A stretch of DNA of 64,000 bases from Gonatopus flavifemur (GCA_018340375.1 JAFFJZ010000011.1:1178001-1242000); one strand, 5' to 3'. Shown: positions 46,434 through 58,050, counted from the stretch's first letter. Translations and numbers: made by a program. The notes: generated from the letters alone by a model not told the origin.

Positions 46434-46803
46434 CACGGAGAGAAAAAATTTGCTGAGGCAGTAAATCGGGGTATTATATATAGAGTAGCAAAATTTCTTG
46501 CTCACCTAGCTAAAAATTTGCTATAACAGCAATCGTGTTAGCTACGACAGCAATTTTTTAGCTGTGGCAGCAAAAAATGTTTGCTTCGCCAGCAAATTTT
46601 CAGTATTATATACAGAATAGCAAACAAATTTTGCTAGGATAGCAAACATTTTTTGCTGCCACAGTTAAAAATTCGCTGTCGCAGCTAACAAGATTGCTGG
46701 AACAGCAAATAGTTTGCTGTCACAGCAAAAAATTTGCTGCTCTGGCAAAAGAGACCCAGCAAAAGTAGATTTCGCTGCCACAGCGAATTCCTCTTTCTCC
46801 GTG
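46434..46803. mobile_element. MITE, CACGGAGAG ends, AGCAAA-rich, copy 2
   Basis: 370 bp and collinear with 13111-13439, plus an extra block near 46680-46720 (GCAGCTAACAAGATTGCTGG). Flanks CA and AA differ by one base. The extra block shows that the repeat words can expand or be lost. Confidence 0.92.
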
Positions 46804-47084
46804 AAATCCATCACAATCCTTGTAACAGGAATGTTGCATGCAATATCTTGGATACGATTAATTTCTCACCTGAGCATGTGACAAGTCATGTTACATCTAT
46901 TACATGTGTGAAATTGCTCGTAACGAGCATATTACGCACAACATTCTTGTCACAAAGGTTATGTTGGGGTGGACGGGTACGGTTCCAACTCAAATAACTA
47001 TACATCATTTAGCATACTATATTTCTACTAAATTAGCAAGATATGCGAGAATATTTATATATATTGTTACACAATGTAGTAAAA
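46804..47084. other. Unassigned DNA
   Basis: No gene or repeat recognised. Confidence 0.35.
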
Positions 47085-47686
47085 ATGTGTAAAACTGAAT
47101 CAGTGGAGTTCTACTGGATTGTAGTAATAAGTATACCATTGCGAAACAGTGCATATACAGTGGAAAATCAGCGAATATCCACTGATTTTCATAGTGAAAG
47201 ATGACTAATTGTAATCAATGGAAATAGCATTGAACTGCGGAATCAGTGACTATTCACTGATTATGCAGTGAAATGCAACTGATTGAAATTACGGATATAC
47301 TCCCTGGCAAAATAAGTTTCTCTGGAAATTTCTGGAAATCTCCCTGAATCTCACTGCAAAACTCTGAACCCCACTGAAAAACTCTGGAGAACATTGAAAA
47401 AACCTAAAAGCATCTGAAAAACTCTACAAACCTATGAACATTTTTTCTCAATCTGAAAAATCTCTGAAAAATTCTGAAAAACCTCAATTATCGGGCCCGC
47501 TTTTCCACTGAAAATTTTTCTGAATATTTATGAATATCTCTAAGAAACCATGAACCCCTCTGAAATCCTTTGAAAAATTCTTCACTGAAAATCACTGAAA
47601 ATTCTAGTGTTTTTCAGTTAAATTTTTCCACCAGGGCTTATATAACTGTAGAATTAGTGGAATTCCACTGATTCAAATTTAGAGAG
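47085..47686. mobile_element. MITE, CACTGATT-rich, right end AATTTAGAGAG, split
   Basis: Interior words AATCAGTGGA, TCCACTGATT and TGCATATACAGTG also occur at 12605-12672 and 48305-48410. The right end is CAAATTTAGAGAG with TA after. The left end is blurred. It is interrupted by the CCCTGG MITE at 47302-47636. Confidence 0.65.
47302..47636. mobile_element. MITE, CCCTGG ends, copy 2 (inverted)
   Basis: 335 bp. CCCTGGCAAAATAAG to TTTTTCCACCAGGG; flanks are CT and CT. Collinear with the reverse complement of 6281-6645. Confidence 0.9.
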
Positions 47687-49056
47687 TATATTATACACTC
47701 ATATATATTTTTGGAACCGAAATTTCATACATATATAATTCAATTTTCCAATTACGTGGTTGGAAATTGAAGTTTTATCCAGAAATTCTTATCAGTGCTG
47801 CGACACATATAAATCATTAGTCCCAAAATTTTATGAGGCTGATGAACATCCTTTGAAATATGTAACTTTTATATTATAATCTATAAGTATTGATGATCGA
47901 AAATCTTGATCCAATGAGAAACAAAGAATCATTATTACTGCAAAACGTCATTTCTGCTTATCACTCAACCGCATCACTCAATACGAAGGTGCTGTTATTT
48001 TTTTTCAGATGTACATGAATACGAGCTTTGAGAACAATCTCTCTTTATAATATCTGAAGCTCAATGCTGAATGAATGACTGACAAGGATTGATTTTAAAC
48101 CGTACAATGATTTTCTGTTGAAAACGAGACACTGCCCCTCTTTATACAACATAGAGAAACGAACCCGACATTGAGATTCCACGATCGAAGAACCTGCCAG
48201 ATGATCGAGTGGTATACTCTTCGTTAATGTTACTGCATCAAAGTTGCTTTACCAGTTACCCATTTCAGGCAATATCGTTTGACTCCTCTATTTGTGATCC
48301 CCGCTGATGAATCAGTGCTAAGTCTGCCACTGATTGAATCAGTGATTCGCCAGTAGAACTCATTGATTCTCAGTACTTTCCAATGATTCCGATTTATAGA
48401 GTGTAAATGTTACACAGGCGCTTATGTAAAATGATGTTATCATGCCGACTCCTTGCCAGTTTTGATAGCTTTGGTAGCATTAAATTTCCCAGTACTGGCT
48501 ACTCTGGCAGCAGTATTGAGTCAGTATCGGCCTGTGTTTTCCCCATGGGGAATGATTGATTTCTTCAGATACTTTAGAGAATGTATTCTCTTAAATGGAC
48601 CAATATATTTTCTTGAGAAATAATTCTTTCCGCACTCTTGAATTCCTTATTGCTTTATTCTTCATACTACCCGATAGGAATGTGTGACTATGGTCGATTC
48701 TGTCAGAACCCGAAGACCAATAGAAACATTGCAATAAATTACTCTTGATTCAAAAAATTTTATATTTCAAATTACGAGGAGTATCATTTCAGTCAATTAC
48801 TGCATGGTTCAAGGTGGAAAAATACATATTCAATAATGAGATGGAGGGTCACTTTGGCCTGGGTCAAATTATTTACTTGAAAAATTATAAAAATTATTAT
48901 ATTTCTCCGAAAAAGCCCAAGCAAGTATAATACCTTCGGAAATTTGTTCAGGTAAGTAATCTGATTTAACAAAGTACAATTGGTCGCTATAAAATATAGT
49001 ATTTTTCAGCACCTGTTTGTCTTCATCTGAGAAAATGATAGATCACTTTATTTCAT
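47687..49056. other. Unassigned DNA with MITE fragments
   Basis: 48305-48410 is a fragment of the CACTGATT-rich family (GAATCAGTGATT, ending TTATAGAGTG). No gene recognised. Confidence 0.45.
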
Positions 49057-49155
49057 CCCTAGCATGTGTGCACCATGGGGCTCACCCTGGTCCAGCATGG
49101 ACCCCATCCTGACAATATGGACCTAAGACTGGGCCAGAGTTCATACACGCTGAGG
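49057..49155. mobile_element. MITE, CCCTAGCGTGTATG family, copy 4 (inverted)
   Basis: CCCTAGCATGTGTGCACC to AGAGTTCATACACGCTGAGG, with GGCCCAT-type words inside; flanks are AT and AT. Confidence 0.85.
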
Positions 49156-49293
49156 ATTACATAGAAATGTTGTTTTTTTTTAATTCCATACATTTTGAGA
49201 TGATTTTTTAAACTTATTAAGCTCAAAATAAATTTGAAGTTATAATTTTTCATTCCAATTACGTATCAAATTCTTGTCGTCAACGTCATCGTT

Positions 49294-49521
49294 GTGATCT
49301 TCATGATCATCCATATGATTGCTATCCGCATCTTTCAACACGTTTTCTTTATCTTACATTTACTTTTTATTTTTACCTCACTCTCTATATCTGAAGCGAA
49401 TAGGGTATTTCGAAATAATTTGAAACATATCATTAAGATGAATCGTCCACCTAGTAATTTAGGAGGGGAAATTTCTGATCCTTTCGATGCCGGCAGCTGT
49501 AGCAATCTACACGCCATGTAA
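49294..49521 (+). CDS. Candidate small secreted peptide, unproven
   Basis: An ATG-to-stop frame of 75 codons. Its first third is strongly hydrophobic (HVFFILHLLFIFTSLS) and is followed by SISEA then N, a plausible signal-peptide cleavage site. The remaining 40 or so residues are polar, contain one cysteine, and read NRVFRNNLKHIIKMNRPP near their start. I recognise no family. No splice signals, polyadenylation site or homologue can be shown. In AT-rich DNA, hydrophobic short frames arise easily by chance, so this is a weak call listed only because no repeat overlaps it. Confidence 0.15.
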   Translation: MIFMIIHMIAIRIFQHVFFILHLLFIFTSLSISEANRVFRNNLKHIIKMNRPPSNLGGEISDPFDAGSCSNLHAM

Positions 49522-50045
49522 AATGCATGTTAACGTTGGATCACATCGTTGTATGACGAGTTTCTTAACCGGTAAAGTAGGTAGTAGGCCACTCTATTAC
49601 TCAAACGAGTTTCAAACTCGCGTTTAAATAAATTGGCCACCAATTACTTGGACATGCTTAAATTGTCCTCCTTTAAGCGTATTATACTTTTTCCACGTCA
49701 TCCCTCGTAATGTTGCACTGTCTTTATTCTCATTTTTTTCGTTTCTTTTCTTTTTATCCATAATCTTCTAATAAATCTTAAAATCAGTTAGAAATCACGT
49801 ACACACATGTTTCAGATATGTTATTGATTTTTGTTCCATATGGAAAATCCACATATCATTCATCAGTATCAGAGGGTGAATAATGTTGATATGATTGCAG
49901 GAGTTTTATTGACAGGCATAAAATTGACTATCAAAGGGTTCATCGCATTGATGATATTCTTTCAGTAGGGTTCAAACCCAAACAGATATTCAAGATTTCC
50001 TCGTGTTTACCCCCTGGGAAAACGCACTATTCTAAACGATATTTT

Positions 50046-50285
50046 GTGAATTTCTGTGCCCTCCGAGTAAAACAAAGATTTGGTGGAAGGTTAAAGGTGA
50101 TCCCTGCATTCGAATGGAATACGTTTCGATGCGCTTTTTTCACCCTTAGATCACTTGAACAAGGTATCGACCGCGAGAATTGCAGAAAACTGCAGCATTA
50201 CTGTGACCAGGTGATACAGCAAGGGAACCAATTGCCACCAGATGGCAAGGATGACATCTTCCGACTGGTGATCCTTTTTCTCTGA
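50046..50285 (+). CDS. Uncharacterised 79-codon open frame, possible exon or relic
   Basis: This frame has a more protein-like composition than its neighbours, with charged and aromatic residues (for example EWNTFRCAFFTLRSLEQGID, then LPPDGKDDIF), in locally higher GC DNA. I recognise no domain. It could be an exon, a relic of a transposon or viral gene, or chance. No clear splice signals or ribosome context supports it. Confidence 0.18.
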   Translation: MNFCALRVKQRFGGRLKVIPAFEWNTFRCAFFTLRSLEQGIDRENCRKLQHYCDQVIQQGNQLPPDGKDDIFRLVILFL

Positions 50286-50679
50286 CCCCACGTTATCCTT
50301 GCTAGAGTGAGGCTCAATGTTACGTAGTTTCGTAATATTTTCATTCAAATTCAAAATTTGTGGATTAATACATGATTCATAAGGACGAAGATCTTACAAG
50401 ATGATTACTTGAAATTATATAAAATCTGAAATTCGATAAGTATTAAAATTCATTCCTTCTGATATCATTTTTCCTAATCAAGAATCGCTAATTTTCAAAT
50501 GATTGAAAATAATGAATGACGGTGTAAATAAAAGTAATTATCAGCAGAAGAAAAAAATTAGAATTCCGCCGTGTTCAAAATGAACTTTAATTCTCATCTG
50601 GATTTCATCGAAGTGCAATTTGAAATGACTAGTAGGAGCTTGAAAATAAAAAGCAGTCAAGTTTAATTGACGATATTGG

Positions 50680-50781
50680 CACTGGCGGATCTAGCAACTT
50701 GTCTATCTCTCTCTCAATTCTTTCTTAACCTACCTGTTTGAATGGACGTTTGAGGTAGAGAAGTTGCTGGATCAGTCACTG
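50680..50781. mobile_element. hAT-type MITE with perfect 8-bp duplication (102 bp)
   Basis: CACTGGCGGATCTAGCAACTT mirrors AAGTTGCTGGATCAGTCACTG with a few mismatches. GATATTGG precedes it (50672-50679) and follows it (50782-50789) exactly, the 8-bp target duplication of hAT transposons. Confidence 0.95.
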
Positions 50782-50987
50782 GATATTGGTTGAAAAGATT
50801 GTCAATTTGACATATTTTTTGTTGATAGAACGAAACCATCTACTGCCATAGTGGAACTTTTCAGAGGAACCACAATATTGATCGGATCTAAATGATCCGA
50901 TTCAAATAACTCAAAAAGTTATTTGAATGAAGAATTCTTGCATTAATCGCTGGCCCCAATTCATTGTCGTATATTATACTATATATA

Positions 50988-51225
50988 CACGGAGAAAAAT
51001 AGATACTAATGGGTATAAGAAATATTATACGGGTTAGTATATGAGGACAAGCATCTAGATTATAACCCTGGAATACTATTCTATAATAACTTTTTATTAC
51101 TCTTTATTATAATCTGCATTATACTCCTTATAATCGGAATTCAACTTCTTAACATGTGGATATTAGGGATCAGGAAAAATTGATTCAATCCAAACGCCTG
51201 TCATTAGTATCTATTCTTCTCCATG
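50988..51225. mobile_element. MITE, CACGGAGAAAAATAGATAC ends
   Basis: CACGGAGAAAAATAGATACT and GGGTATAAG mirror right TTAGTATCTATTCTTCTCCATG. Flanks TA and CA differ by one base. The interior is ATTATAATC-rich. Confidence 0.82.
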
Positions 51226-51401
51226 CATTAGAAATACATTATTGATCATATTAAATTATTCTACAATTTCCACATGGGAAGTAGTAATGATAGTAGGATT
51301 ATTACTTGATTAAAAATTTTCCGAGTTTATATTTCCGAACTTGATGAAATATCGATCTTAAAAAAAAGTGATTTTGAGTAAATGGCGTACAAACCCCATT
51401 A

Positions 51402-51490
51402 CACGGAAAAAAATGTTTAGCTGTGTCAGCTAGATTTTAGCTATCATAGCTAGATACTTCGCTGCAACAGCTGGAATTTAGCTGGTACAG
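51402..51490. repeat. Partial AGCAAA-family MITE, left end
   Basis: CACGGAAAAAAATGTTTAGC after TA, followed by GCTGTGTCAGCTAG and GCTGCAACAGCTGG words like those at 13.1 and 46.4 kb. The right end was not found. Confidence 0.65.
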
Positions 51491-52226
51491 CTTAACATTC
51501 TTCATATCCCTTGAATTGCATACCAATCTGTGTTGAATCAATGCGATTTATATATGATAATCTAGCTCAAAAGTGATGACCGTGAATGGACACAGCATTC
51601 TTAAGTTTCACTATTATTGTCATCAATTATGACAGAACGAAAATAAATTTATTGCCTCCAACTATTGTTAAAACACCGAAAATATCATTGGAATGATTAT
51701 CACGTTTCACCTCTTACTCCGTTTCTACCATTGGAATACAAGGGTGGGTAATATGGAGAAAGAACCATTACAAAGTTACGTGTGTGAATTGTAACAAATT
51801 ATAGCAACGTTTACGACTAAGCTCATAAACACTTTGTTTACCTTTTTCATATCCATTTAATAATATGCACGTGTTTAATTGTGGTTCTAACGTTATATTT
51901 CCGCTAGGAAATATCTTCTCGCACAATTATGTACGTTTACGTTCATCCAACTCACCAATGTGGAAGGCTTCTTTTTTATTCTCTTTCTCTTTATTCTCCT
52001 TTCGCGTTCTCTAATTTTTTTTTTCCACCTTACAAATAGCTGGTACCTCAGATTAATTCACCCGAGCAAGGAAACTAAATAGAGATAGATACAGAAAATC
52101 AATTTGTACTGTTGAACCTACTTCTGATTCATGGTGATAATAATTATGTTCATGTTTATGAACAGAAATATAAACATTTTATTGGGATTTATGAAATTTT
52201 CCGAGGATCGGCATATATGATACAAT
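51491..52226. other. Unassigned AT-rich DNA
   Basis: Pyrimidine-rich near 51970-52030. No gene recognised. Confidence 0.4.
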
Positions 52227-52293
52227 CACTGCAAACTGAAGTGTGTTTATCCGTGTTCTTGTAGTCAAGTTTAACACACTTCAGTTTGCAGTG
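52227..52293. mobile_element. Micro-MITE hairpin, CACTGCAAACTGAAGTGTG ends (67 bp)
   Basis: CACTGCAAACTGAAGTGTGT mirrors ACACACTTCAGTTTGCAGTG exactly over 20 bases; flanks are AT and AT. The loop TGTTCTTGTAGTCAA is shared with the 20.2-kb copy. Confidence 0.92.
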
Positions 52294-52861
52294 ATAATGT
52301 GCATATTATTTCTACCATGTTCATGTCCCCTGATGACAGGAAAGAAGAAGTAATGGTTCAATTCTTCCAACTGAAAGAAGTTCTTCCCCGATTGGAAAGA
52401 ATCATAGAAAATTGTTATTATTAACTTTACTTTATAATTTTTATAAGGATAATAAGAATTAAATTCGTTAAATATGATTTGATTTTATTTCTTACGATCA
52501 GAGTTTGTATGCTTGTTGAGGAGCAAGTGATTATTATTCCCAAATATCGAAATATACTGGATAAACTCAGTTGCATTTTTCGTATGAGAGACATCATTGT
52601 TGGGAGCATATATTGGCAAAACAATTCGATTGCAATGAAGTGCATAGTACATAATGATGGACGGATTGAAAAACGTAACATTTAGTTAAATTTTGCACTT
52701 CCTGTGAAAAAATGATTGACATGGCCAGTATGACAATACAGTATTCAGTTGCTTCGCATTACGCCAAAATAAAACAACTGAAAGATGCAACATTTTTATG
52801 TGCACGATGGGAGTCCTTTGAAGTATACATGTGATGTTTATTTGAATCGTTCAACATTTAT

Positions 52862-52901
<40 letters not shown>

Positions 52902-53530
52902 TGTATATATGTACACACAATCTCATGATAAGATGATAAATTATATTCTCCGATGCCATAACTTGAATCTCATTCATTCAGTCAATATTGTCAATAAATA
53001 TTATTTGGAATAGTGTCCTAGTCACGATCGGTTACAGTATTTATGTTCAAGTATATTTTCTCCGTGTGCACTCGACACATTTTTCATATTGACCCTTTGG
53101 AACGCGCGGTTTTTTTTAGTATCTTTTCAAAGCTTTGCATTGTTGAAAGATATAAAGCTGTGACCACGAAAGAGCACGTTGACAACTCAATTTGTTTCAA
53201 ATTTGTTGTTTACTTACTGTGTAGCGTTGAAATATTACTCGATTCTTTTCAAATTCATTTCGAAAGAGACGTCACAGGATCGCCCATTATAGACACTCCC
53301 TTATAAAATTCAATTTCATAAGAGTGGGAAGTCACTTGGGTCTTTGAAAAAAGCCTTACTCGCTCAAAAAAGAATAGTTTAACCCTCTAACCGGTCAATT
53401 TTTTTTCTCGGTTTCCACGAACTTTTCACCGTGTACGATGAAAACAAGCAAACATACACTATCAAGTCTCTGACAGTATGGAATAATGGATCTTTTGATA
53501 ATGATGATTTTTTGATGGTATATGGCGAAA
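52294..53530. other. Unassigned AT-rich DNA with a CA/TA microsatellite
   Basis: 52861-52900 is (CA)11 followed by (TA)8. A solo right-type end TTTTCTCCGTG lies at 53056-53066. No gene recognised. Confidence 0.5.
52861..52900. repeat. (CA)n(TA)n microsatellite
   Basis: Compound dinucleotide repeat, CA then TA. Confidence 0.97.
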
Positions 53531-53626
53531 CCCACTCAGCACAAATATCGCAGTAATATTGCTGTAATATTACTACAATGTTTTAATATAGGTGTAATAT
53601 TACTGTAATATTATGTGCTGGATGGG
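53531..53626. mobile_element. MITE, CCCNNACAGCAC family, copy 4 (96 bp)
   Basis: CCCACTCAGCACAAATATC to TATGTGCTGGATGGG; flanks are AA and AA. The interior is AGTAATATTGC-type and its mirror. Confidence 0.87.
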
Positions 53627-53794
53627 AATTTTAGCAACGGAAAGAAATATGAGCATTCCATTTTAAGCCCACCTCAAGGCCATAGGGCCAGTTAGGGGGT
53701 TAACTCTTTGAATCATAAATGCGCTCTGAGGAAAGATCAACAATCGTCGATAACCATGTCAGTAACTCGTGGATGCCAGTATTTCGAAAGTTAC

Positions 53795-53876
53795 TAGGAA
53801 GTCTCTAGTTTTCTCTTGGGGCAAGCATTACGGATCTAATGAATCTTCAGAGCATTTCTACTAGAGGAATGTTTTC
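53795..53876. repeat. Right-half remnant of a CCCTAGTAG MITE
   Basis: TCTCTAGTTTT, GGGGCAAGCATTACGG and CAGAGCATTTCTACTAGAGG follow the order of the right arm of 12017-12185. Confidence 0.6.
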
Positions 53877-54045
53877 TAGCCAAAATTGGTGAAACATAAA
53901 AACCCTATGCACTATCCCTCACAGGGAGAAGAAATGATTCCTGTCTTGTTTGATAAATTGCATTGTATTTGAATACATCAAAATAAAAAACATTATTTTC
54001 CCTGTTAGTGACTGCGTAGAAATTCTTATTTGGTCTAATTTATTA

Positions 54046-54274
54046 CTCATTGCCGAAATTTGTGGTTATGATAACGCTCTGAAGTATGGCTATGACAGAT
54101 AGCTGTAGTGGTGATACTTATATGGTTCTGGTAACTATAGAGATTGTTATCATAGCAATCTGGATTTTTGCTAGAACGATCCATTCAGCTCTAATAGTGA
54201 TACCGACATCCTCTCCTTCAGACAGTTATACCAAGTGAACAGTATTGTTATGAAAGCAATACTTTTTTTCGGTG
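54046..54274. mobile_element. MITE, CACGGAAAAACAGTAT family, copy 2 (inverted)
   Basis: TGTGGTTATGATAACGC, GAAGTATGGCTATGAC and GTTATCATAGCAAT match the complement of 37461-37688; the right end is ACTTTTTTTCGGTG followed by TA. The left end is approximate. Confidence 0.75.
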
Positions 54275-55100
54275 TATTAATCAGTGTTGGCTCGGCTATA
54301 AATGATTCGTAACGTTCCCTAGCTTTTCTGAAGGCCTGACCAGGGTCTGACGAGTTATCATCGGACTCTCACCAAGCCCTAATAATTCTCAGGGAATGCT
54401 AACAATCATGTATAGTTGGGATATTTGTTCTGTCAGTATAGTTATTTCGAATGCTGATACTGCGGATCAAATTTGCATATTGGGAATTGTTCAAATTATC
54501 ATTCATATGAAGAATTAAGACTTCAGTTCTGGGAATCCATATTTGGCGATTGATATTCCATTATCTGTGATGATCCAATAATCAAAAACTCTGTCTGTTA
54601 CATAGTCTGTGATATTGTATCATGATGAGGAACAAAAAGATGAATAGGAGGATAAAAAGAAGAAACAGATGGATGCATGCTGGAATAACATACAATATAT
54701 TGAACTTTTTGTCACACATGACATAATAATGCCATTGAAATGCTGGAATTATAATTTCTGAGTGGATTACGATTTCGACGATAATATACATCATGTGGGA
54801 TGGGAAACATTCCAAATTACAGAATATAAAACTGAATTATTCGATACATAAACATTCGATAAAGTTCTGAAGATATAAGGTATGCGTCCATATGGAAATT
54901 TTCGTGAAAAATAAAATGCCAAAATTTCAAAAAAAACAGTGACAGAGAGATGAAAGTAGGGAGAAGAAATAAAAATTCAATAGCATTAAATGTAGAAGAT
55001 GAATACGTTACATTGACATACTTTTCCCTAATCCGTTCTGATATATGCAAAATGGCTGACTATAGGATCCTACACTATTGCCGCTACCTGTTATAACTAC
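54275..55100. other. Unassigned DNA
   Basis: 54295-54360 is a degraded relative of the CCGGGTAG MITE (AATGATTCGTAACGTTCCCTAG, GGCCTGA). No gene. Confidence 0.4.
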
Positions 55101-55745
55101 ATTTTCAAATGAATTCAGTTTTCCCCTTAAGAACCTAAAATGCCAAAAAGCCACGTATTTCACCGCAAAATACGGAATGCGAAGTGCTTTAAAACACAAT
55201 CCAATGCTGTTCTCATCCACCGTTGTGAAAGCCCGTATATCACTAGCTTGATCCCAAGAGCTTCGATCCGTGCGAGTAACGACGAGAAAAATCATGCTTA
55301 TCTGAAATTCTGGTGCTCTTTCATGATCGAATATTCATCCCTGATCTCCAAAAAAAGAGAAAGAGATCAGGACAAAAATGAAGGGGGGGGGGGGGTGAAG
55401 GAAGCTCCGCAAAGAAGAAGAGTGAGGTGCGAGGGCATTCGAAGTCCAACAAAATGAGAGTCCAGGCGGTGCGTTGAACCACGTGAAGAAGACCAACGGA
55501 GCCAAAGCTGCCGAACAATATGAAGAATGGATGCTGGTTTAGCAAGAGTGCAGATTTGCTCGAACTGGGTGCAATGGCCCCTCGTTCTCTTTCGTGTTCG
55601 TCTTCTCGTTGCTATAGCTACGCCCTCTTCTTCCCCTTCATCAGTCTTTCTCTTCCTCTTTCTTCGATACCACCACCTCTTTACTTGAGTCTCATTTGAA
55701 ATGCCCTGAGAGGGACGTCCATCATTCATCTTGGCTTATGTCCTA
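55101..55745. promoter_or_regulatory. Higher-GC block, possible regulatory or untranslated region
   Basis: Less AT-rich and free of MITE sequence, with a G run at 55384-55396, an E-box CACGTG near 55481, and a C/T-rich stretch at 55580-55680. A 120-codon minus-strand frame (55367-55729) is low-complexity Arg/Lys-rich and has no domain; I do not call it a gene. Confidence 0.22.
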
Positions 55746-56485
55746 TTCCTGTTCCTTGCACGAAATGTTACCTGTGAATATGTTTCTTCATTTTTTTCCC
55801 TTTTTTTTCTCTTTATATTTCAACATACTATTTTTGTTTGTTCGGGAAGAATTTTTTTCTCAATAAATTTAATTTTAAACGGTATTTGAGTTGAGTTGAT
55901 GAGAACTATTGACATTGTGTAGTTTTTTAGTCCTATTTTCTGGTGTTTTGTCATGCATGCGACTGTGATCAATCGAAAGTTGCGAAAATATATTGCAATT
56001 TGAATAAAATCACAAGTGTTTTGTGATAATGATGAGACCGCAATCTGTATGAAAATTGAATTTTTATTACGGTCTCATTGAGAGCACGAAATTAAATATT
56101 CATGAAGATATGAAGGTTCGATATCTAAATATTTAGAACAAAATTGTAATACACAAGATACGACACGCAGAGAAATTTGAATAGTCACATCAACTATTCC
56201 AGGAAAACCATTCAAATTCGGTATTCACAACTATCTAAGCAGTTAGGGTGACTTAGGGTTAGGAGTGAGGGTAGGGTAGGAGAACTATTTTTGTAACAAG
56301 TGACTTGAAAGTACCCCTTTTCTTCCTCGTTCTTGGAAGCGAAAATTGTCAATTGTATACGAGTAGGCTGAAAACTAACTCACGCATGCGCATAAGCAGA
56401 ATTGAATACTTTCAACCCTAGGGAAACCACTTGACGGGAGGGAAACGAGTAAATAGGAGCGCCATCGCGCGTCATCAGTTAGAAA
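55746..56485. other. Unassigned AT-rich DNA
   Basis: No gene or complete element recognised. Confidence 0.4.
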
Positions 56486-56587
56486 CACAGTAAAAAGTGA
56501 AACTTAAAGTGTTCCCGAATATCAGCTTAAAAGTGCAGCCAAAAGTAGCGCCTATTTCAACTGAAATTCAGTCTTTTTCATTGCATA
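56486..56587. repeat. CACTGTAAAAAGT family, left part only
   Basis: CACAGTAAAAAGTGAAACTT, AATATCAGCTTAAAAGTGCA and GAAATTCAGTCTTTTTCATT match the left two-thirds of the family, then stop at the hairpin that follows. Confidence 0.7.
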
Positions 56588-56691
56588 ATACAATATTTAT
56601 GCCCAACTTCGCGACATGTCATCCAATTCCTCAATTCCTGAGCGTTTAGGAATTGAATGACATCTCGCGAATTCGGGCATAAATATTGTAT
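56588..56691. repeat. Near-perfect hairpin, ATACAATATTTATGCCC arms
   Basis: ATACAATATTTATGCCC, CGCGACATGTCAT and CAATTCCT mirror AGGAATTG, ATGACATCTCGCG and GGGCATAAATATTGTAT with few mismatches. It abuts the truncated MITE to its left. No duplication recognised. Confidence 0.8.
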
Positions 56692-56726
56692 CATATGATA
56701 ACGGTTGCAGAAAACTCAGTAATGAG

Positions 56727-56850
56727 AAGCAAAATTTCAGTGATGTTTCTTGAAGTTTCATGAAAGATCGCTGAAAGTTCAGTAATATTCAGAGTCATCG
56801 AACAAATATAGTACTCTTTACTGAACTTCCAAATGCCTCTTCTCTCAGTG
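56727..56850. repeat. Right half of a CACTGAGAGAAG MITE
   Basis: GAGAAGCAAAATTTCAGTGA, TTCATGAAAGATCGCTGAAA and CTCTTCTCTCAGTG align with 2577-2701. The left half is missing. Confidence 0.88.
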
Positions 56851-56986
56851 CTGGTTGTTTTTATCATCGAAGAATTTTAGGTTTTCCTCACGAGAATGCC
56901 ACAAATATACATGAACATTTCAATGAATTTACCATAAACAAATCTAAATTTCTTTCTCTTGCCGTACAAAGTAGTGGTTCATCCAA

Positions 56987-57168
56987 CACTGTGAGAAGTA
57001 AAACCAACTCTAATCCTGAATTTTGGTTTATTTAAAGATGCAGCCAAAACCAGTCCTGTTCTAGCCAAAAATGAGCACCGTAAACAAATGCCGACACAAT
57101 GGAACCAACTGAATTTCAATCAAGTTTTCAAGTCATATGCGGCCTCATTAGTCCGACTTTTTACTGTA
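56987..57168. mobile_element. MITE, CACTGTAAAAAGT family, copy 2
   Basis: 182 bp, CACTGTGAGAAGTAAAACC to GTCCGACTTTTTACTGTA; flanks are AA and AA. Contains AAGATGCAGCCAAAACCAG and AACTGAATTTCAATCAAG, as in 10933-11328 without its inserted block. Confidence 0.82.
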
Positions 57169-58050
57169 AAGCCGATGAGCCAACCAAGACAACTCTCATC
57201 AACCATACATCACAGAATGTCTCATTGATGTCTCAGAATATTGCTAGAATATTGCAATGTCTTAGTAATATCGTAGCGATATTCTGAGATATTCTGGAAA
57301 CGTTTACGGCCGAATCCTCTCTAAATTTGAAACAGTCAAATTTTACTCATTCAATCAGTTAGAAACACTTGCAGGGACTATTCTCTGACATCTCACCGAT
57401 GCCATTCAGCGGTCGACTATTAACTAAAGAAGACATGAAGTCTCCCTGATTTGAAATCAGGCAGTACGATCTCGAGCTCTAAGGCACTCGTTACACGACA
57501 AATTCAACACAAAATCCACACAGCACCCTAGTCCCAATGTTATAAAGAATTCTTTACAAATTCATCGTGGGATGCTTCAAGGTGATACCAGCGACTCCTG
57601 CAGATGCAACCAGAACCATTGGTTAGAAAAGGACACGACCAAAACTATTCTGACAAAATGGTCGAGAATTTCGAGCGATATTTTGATTTTATGGCTTTAT
57701 TTTCGAATAATTTGTCAGAAAAGATCTGACTCGGGTTGTATCGTCAGGAATCGTTGGGTATCCCCTTCTTCATGATTCCCTAGTATTTACAAGGAATTTT
57801 GAAAGAATTGTCAAGAATTCATCATGAAATTTTTCGCAACCGGCATAACGGGAGCTCATTTGGGACGTGCTTGTGCGGTGTGGGAACGGAGTTTATATGA
57901 GAACATAATGTATTATTCCACCATCATTGTTAGTAGGATGAATATACAATTGTTGCAATTCACTGATCAGACAAAATCTCAGTGAAGGAGTAGAATTTCT
58001 CAGCAGATTTTAGTCAACGAAGATTATTCAAAGGCGTAACGACATTATGC
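57169..58050. other. Unassigned DNA with MITE fragments
   Basis: 57190-57310 is palindromic (AGAATATTGCTAG, CGATATTCTGAGATATTCTGG). Around 57515-57570 is a left half of the CCCNNACAGCAC family (CACACAGCACCCTAGTCCC, GAATTCTTTA). No gene recognised. Confidence 0.5.

Noticed and set aside
55367..55729. 120-codon minus-strand Arg/Lys-rich frame
   Set aside because: Low-complexity purine-rich DNA makes such frames by chance; no domain seen.
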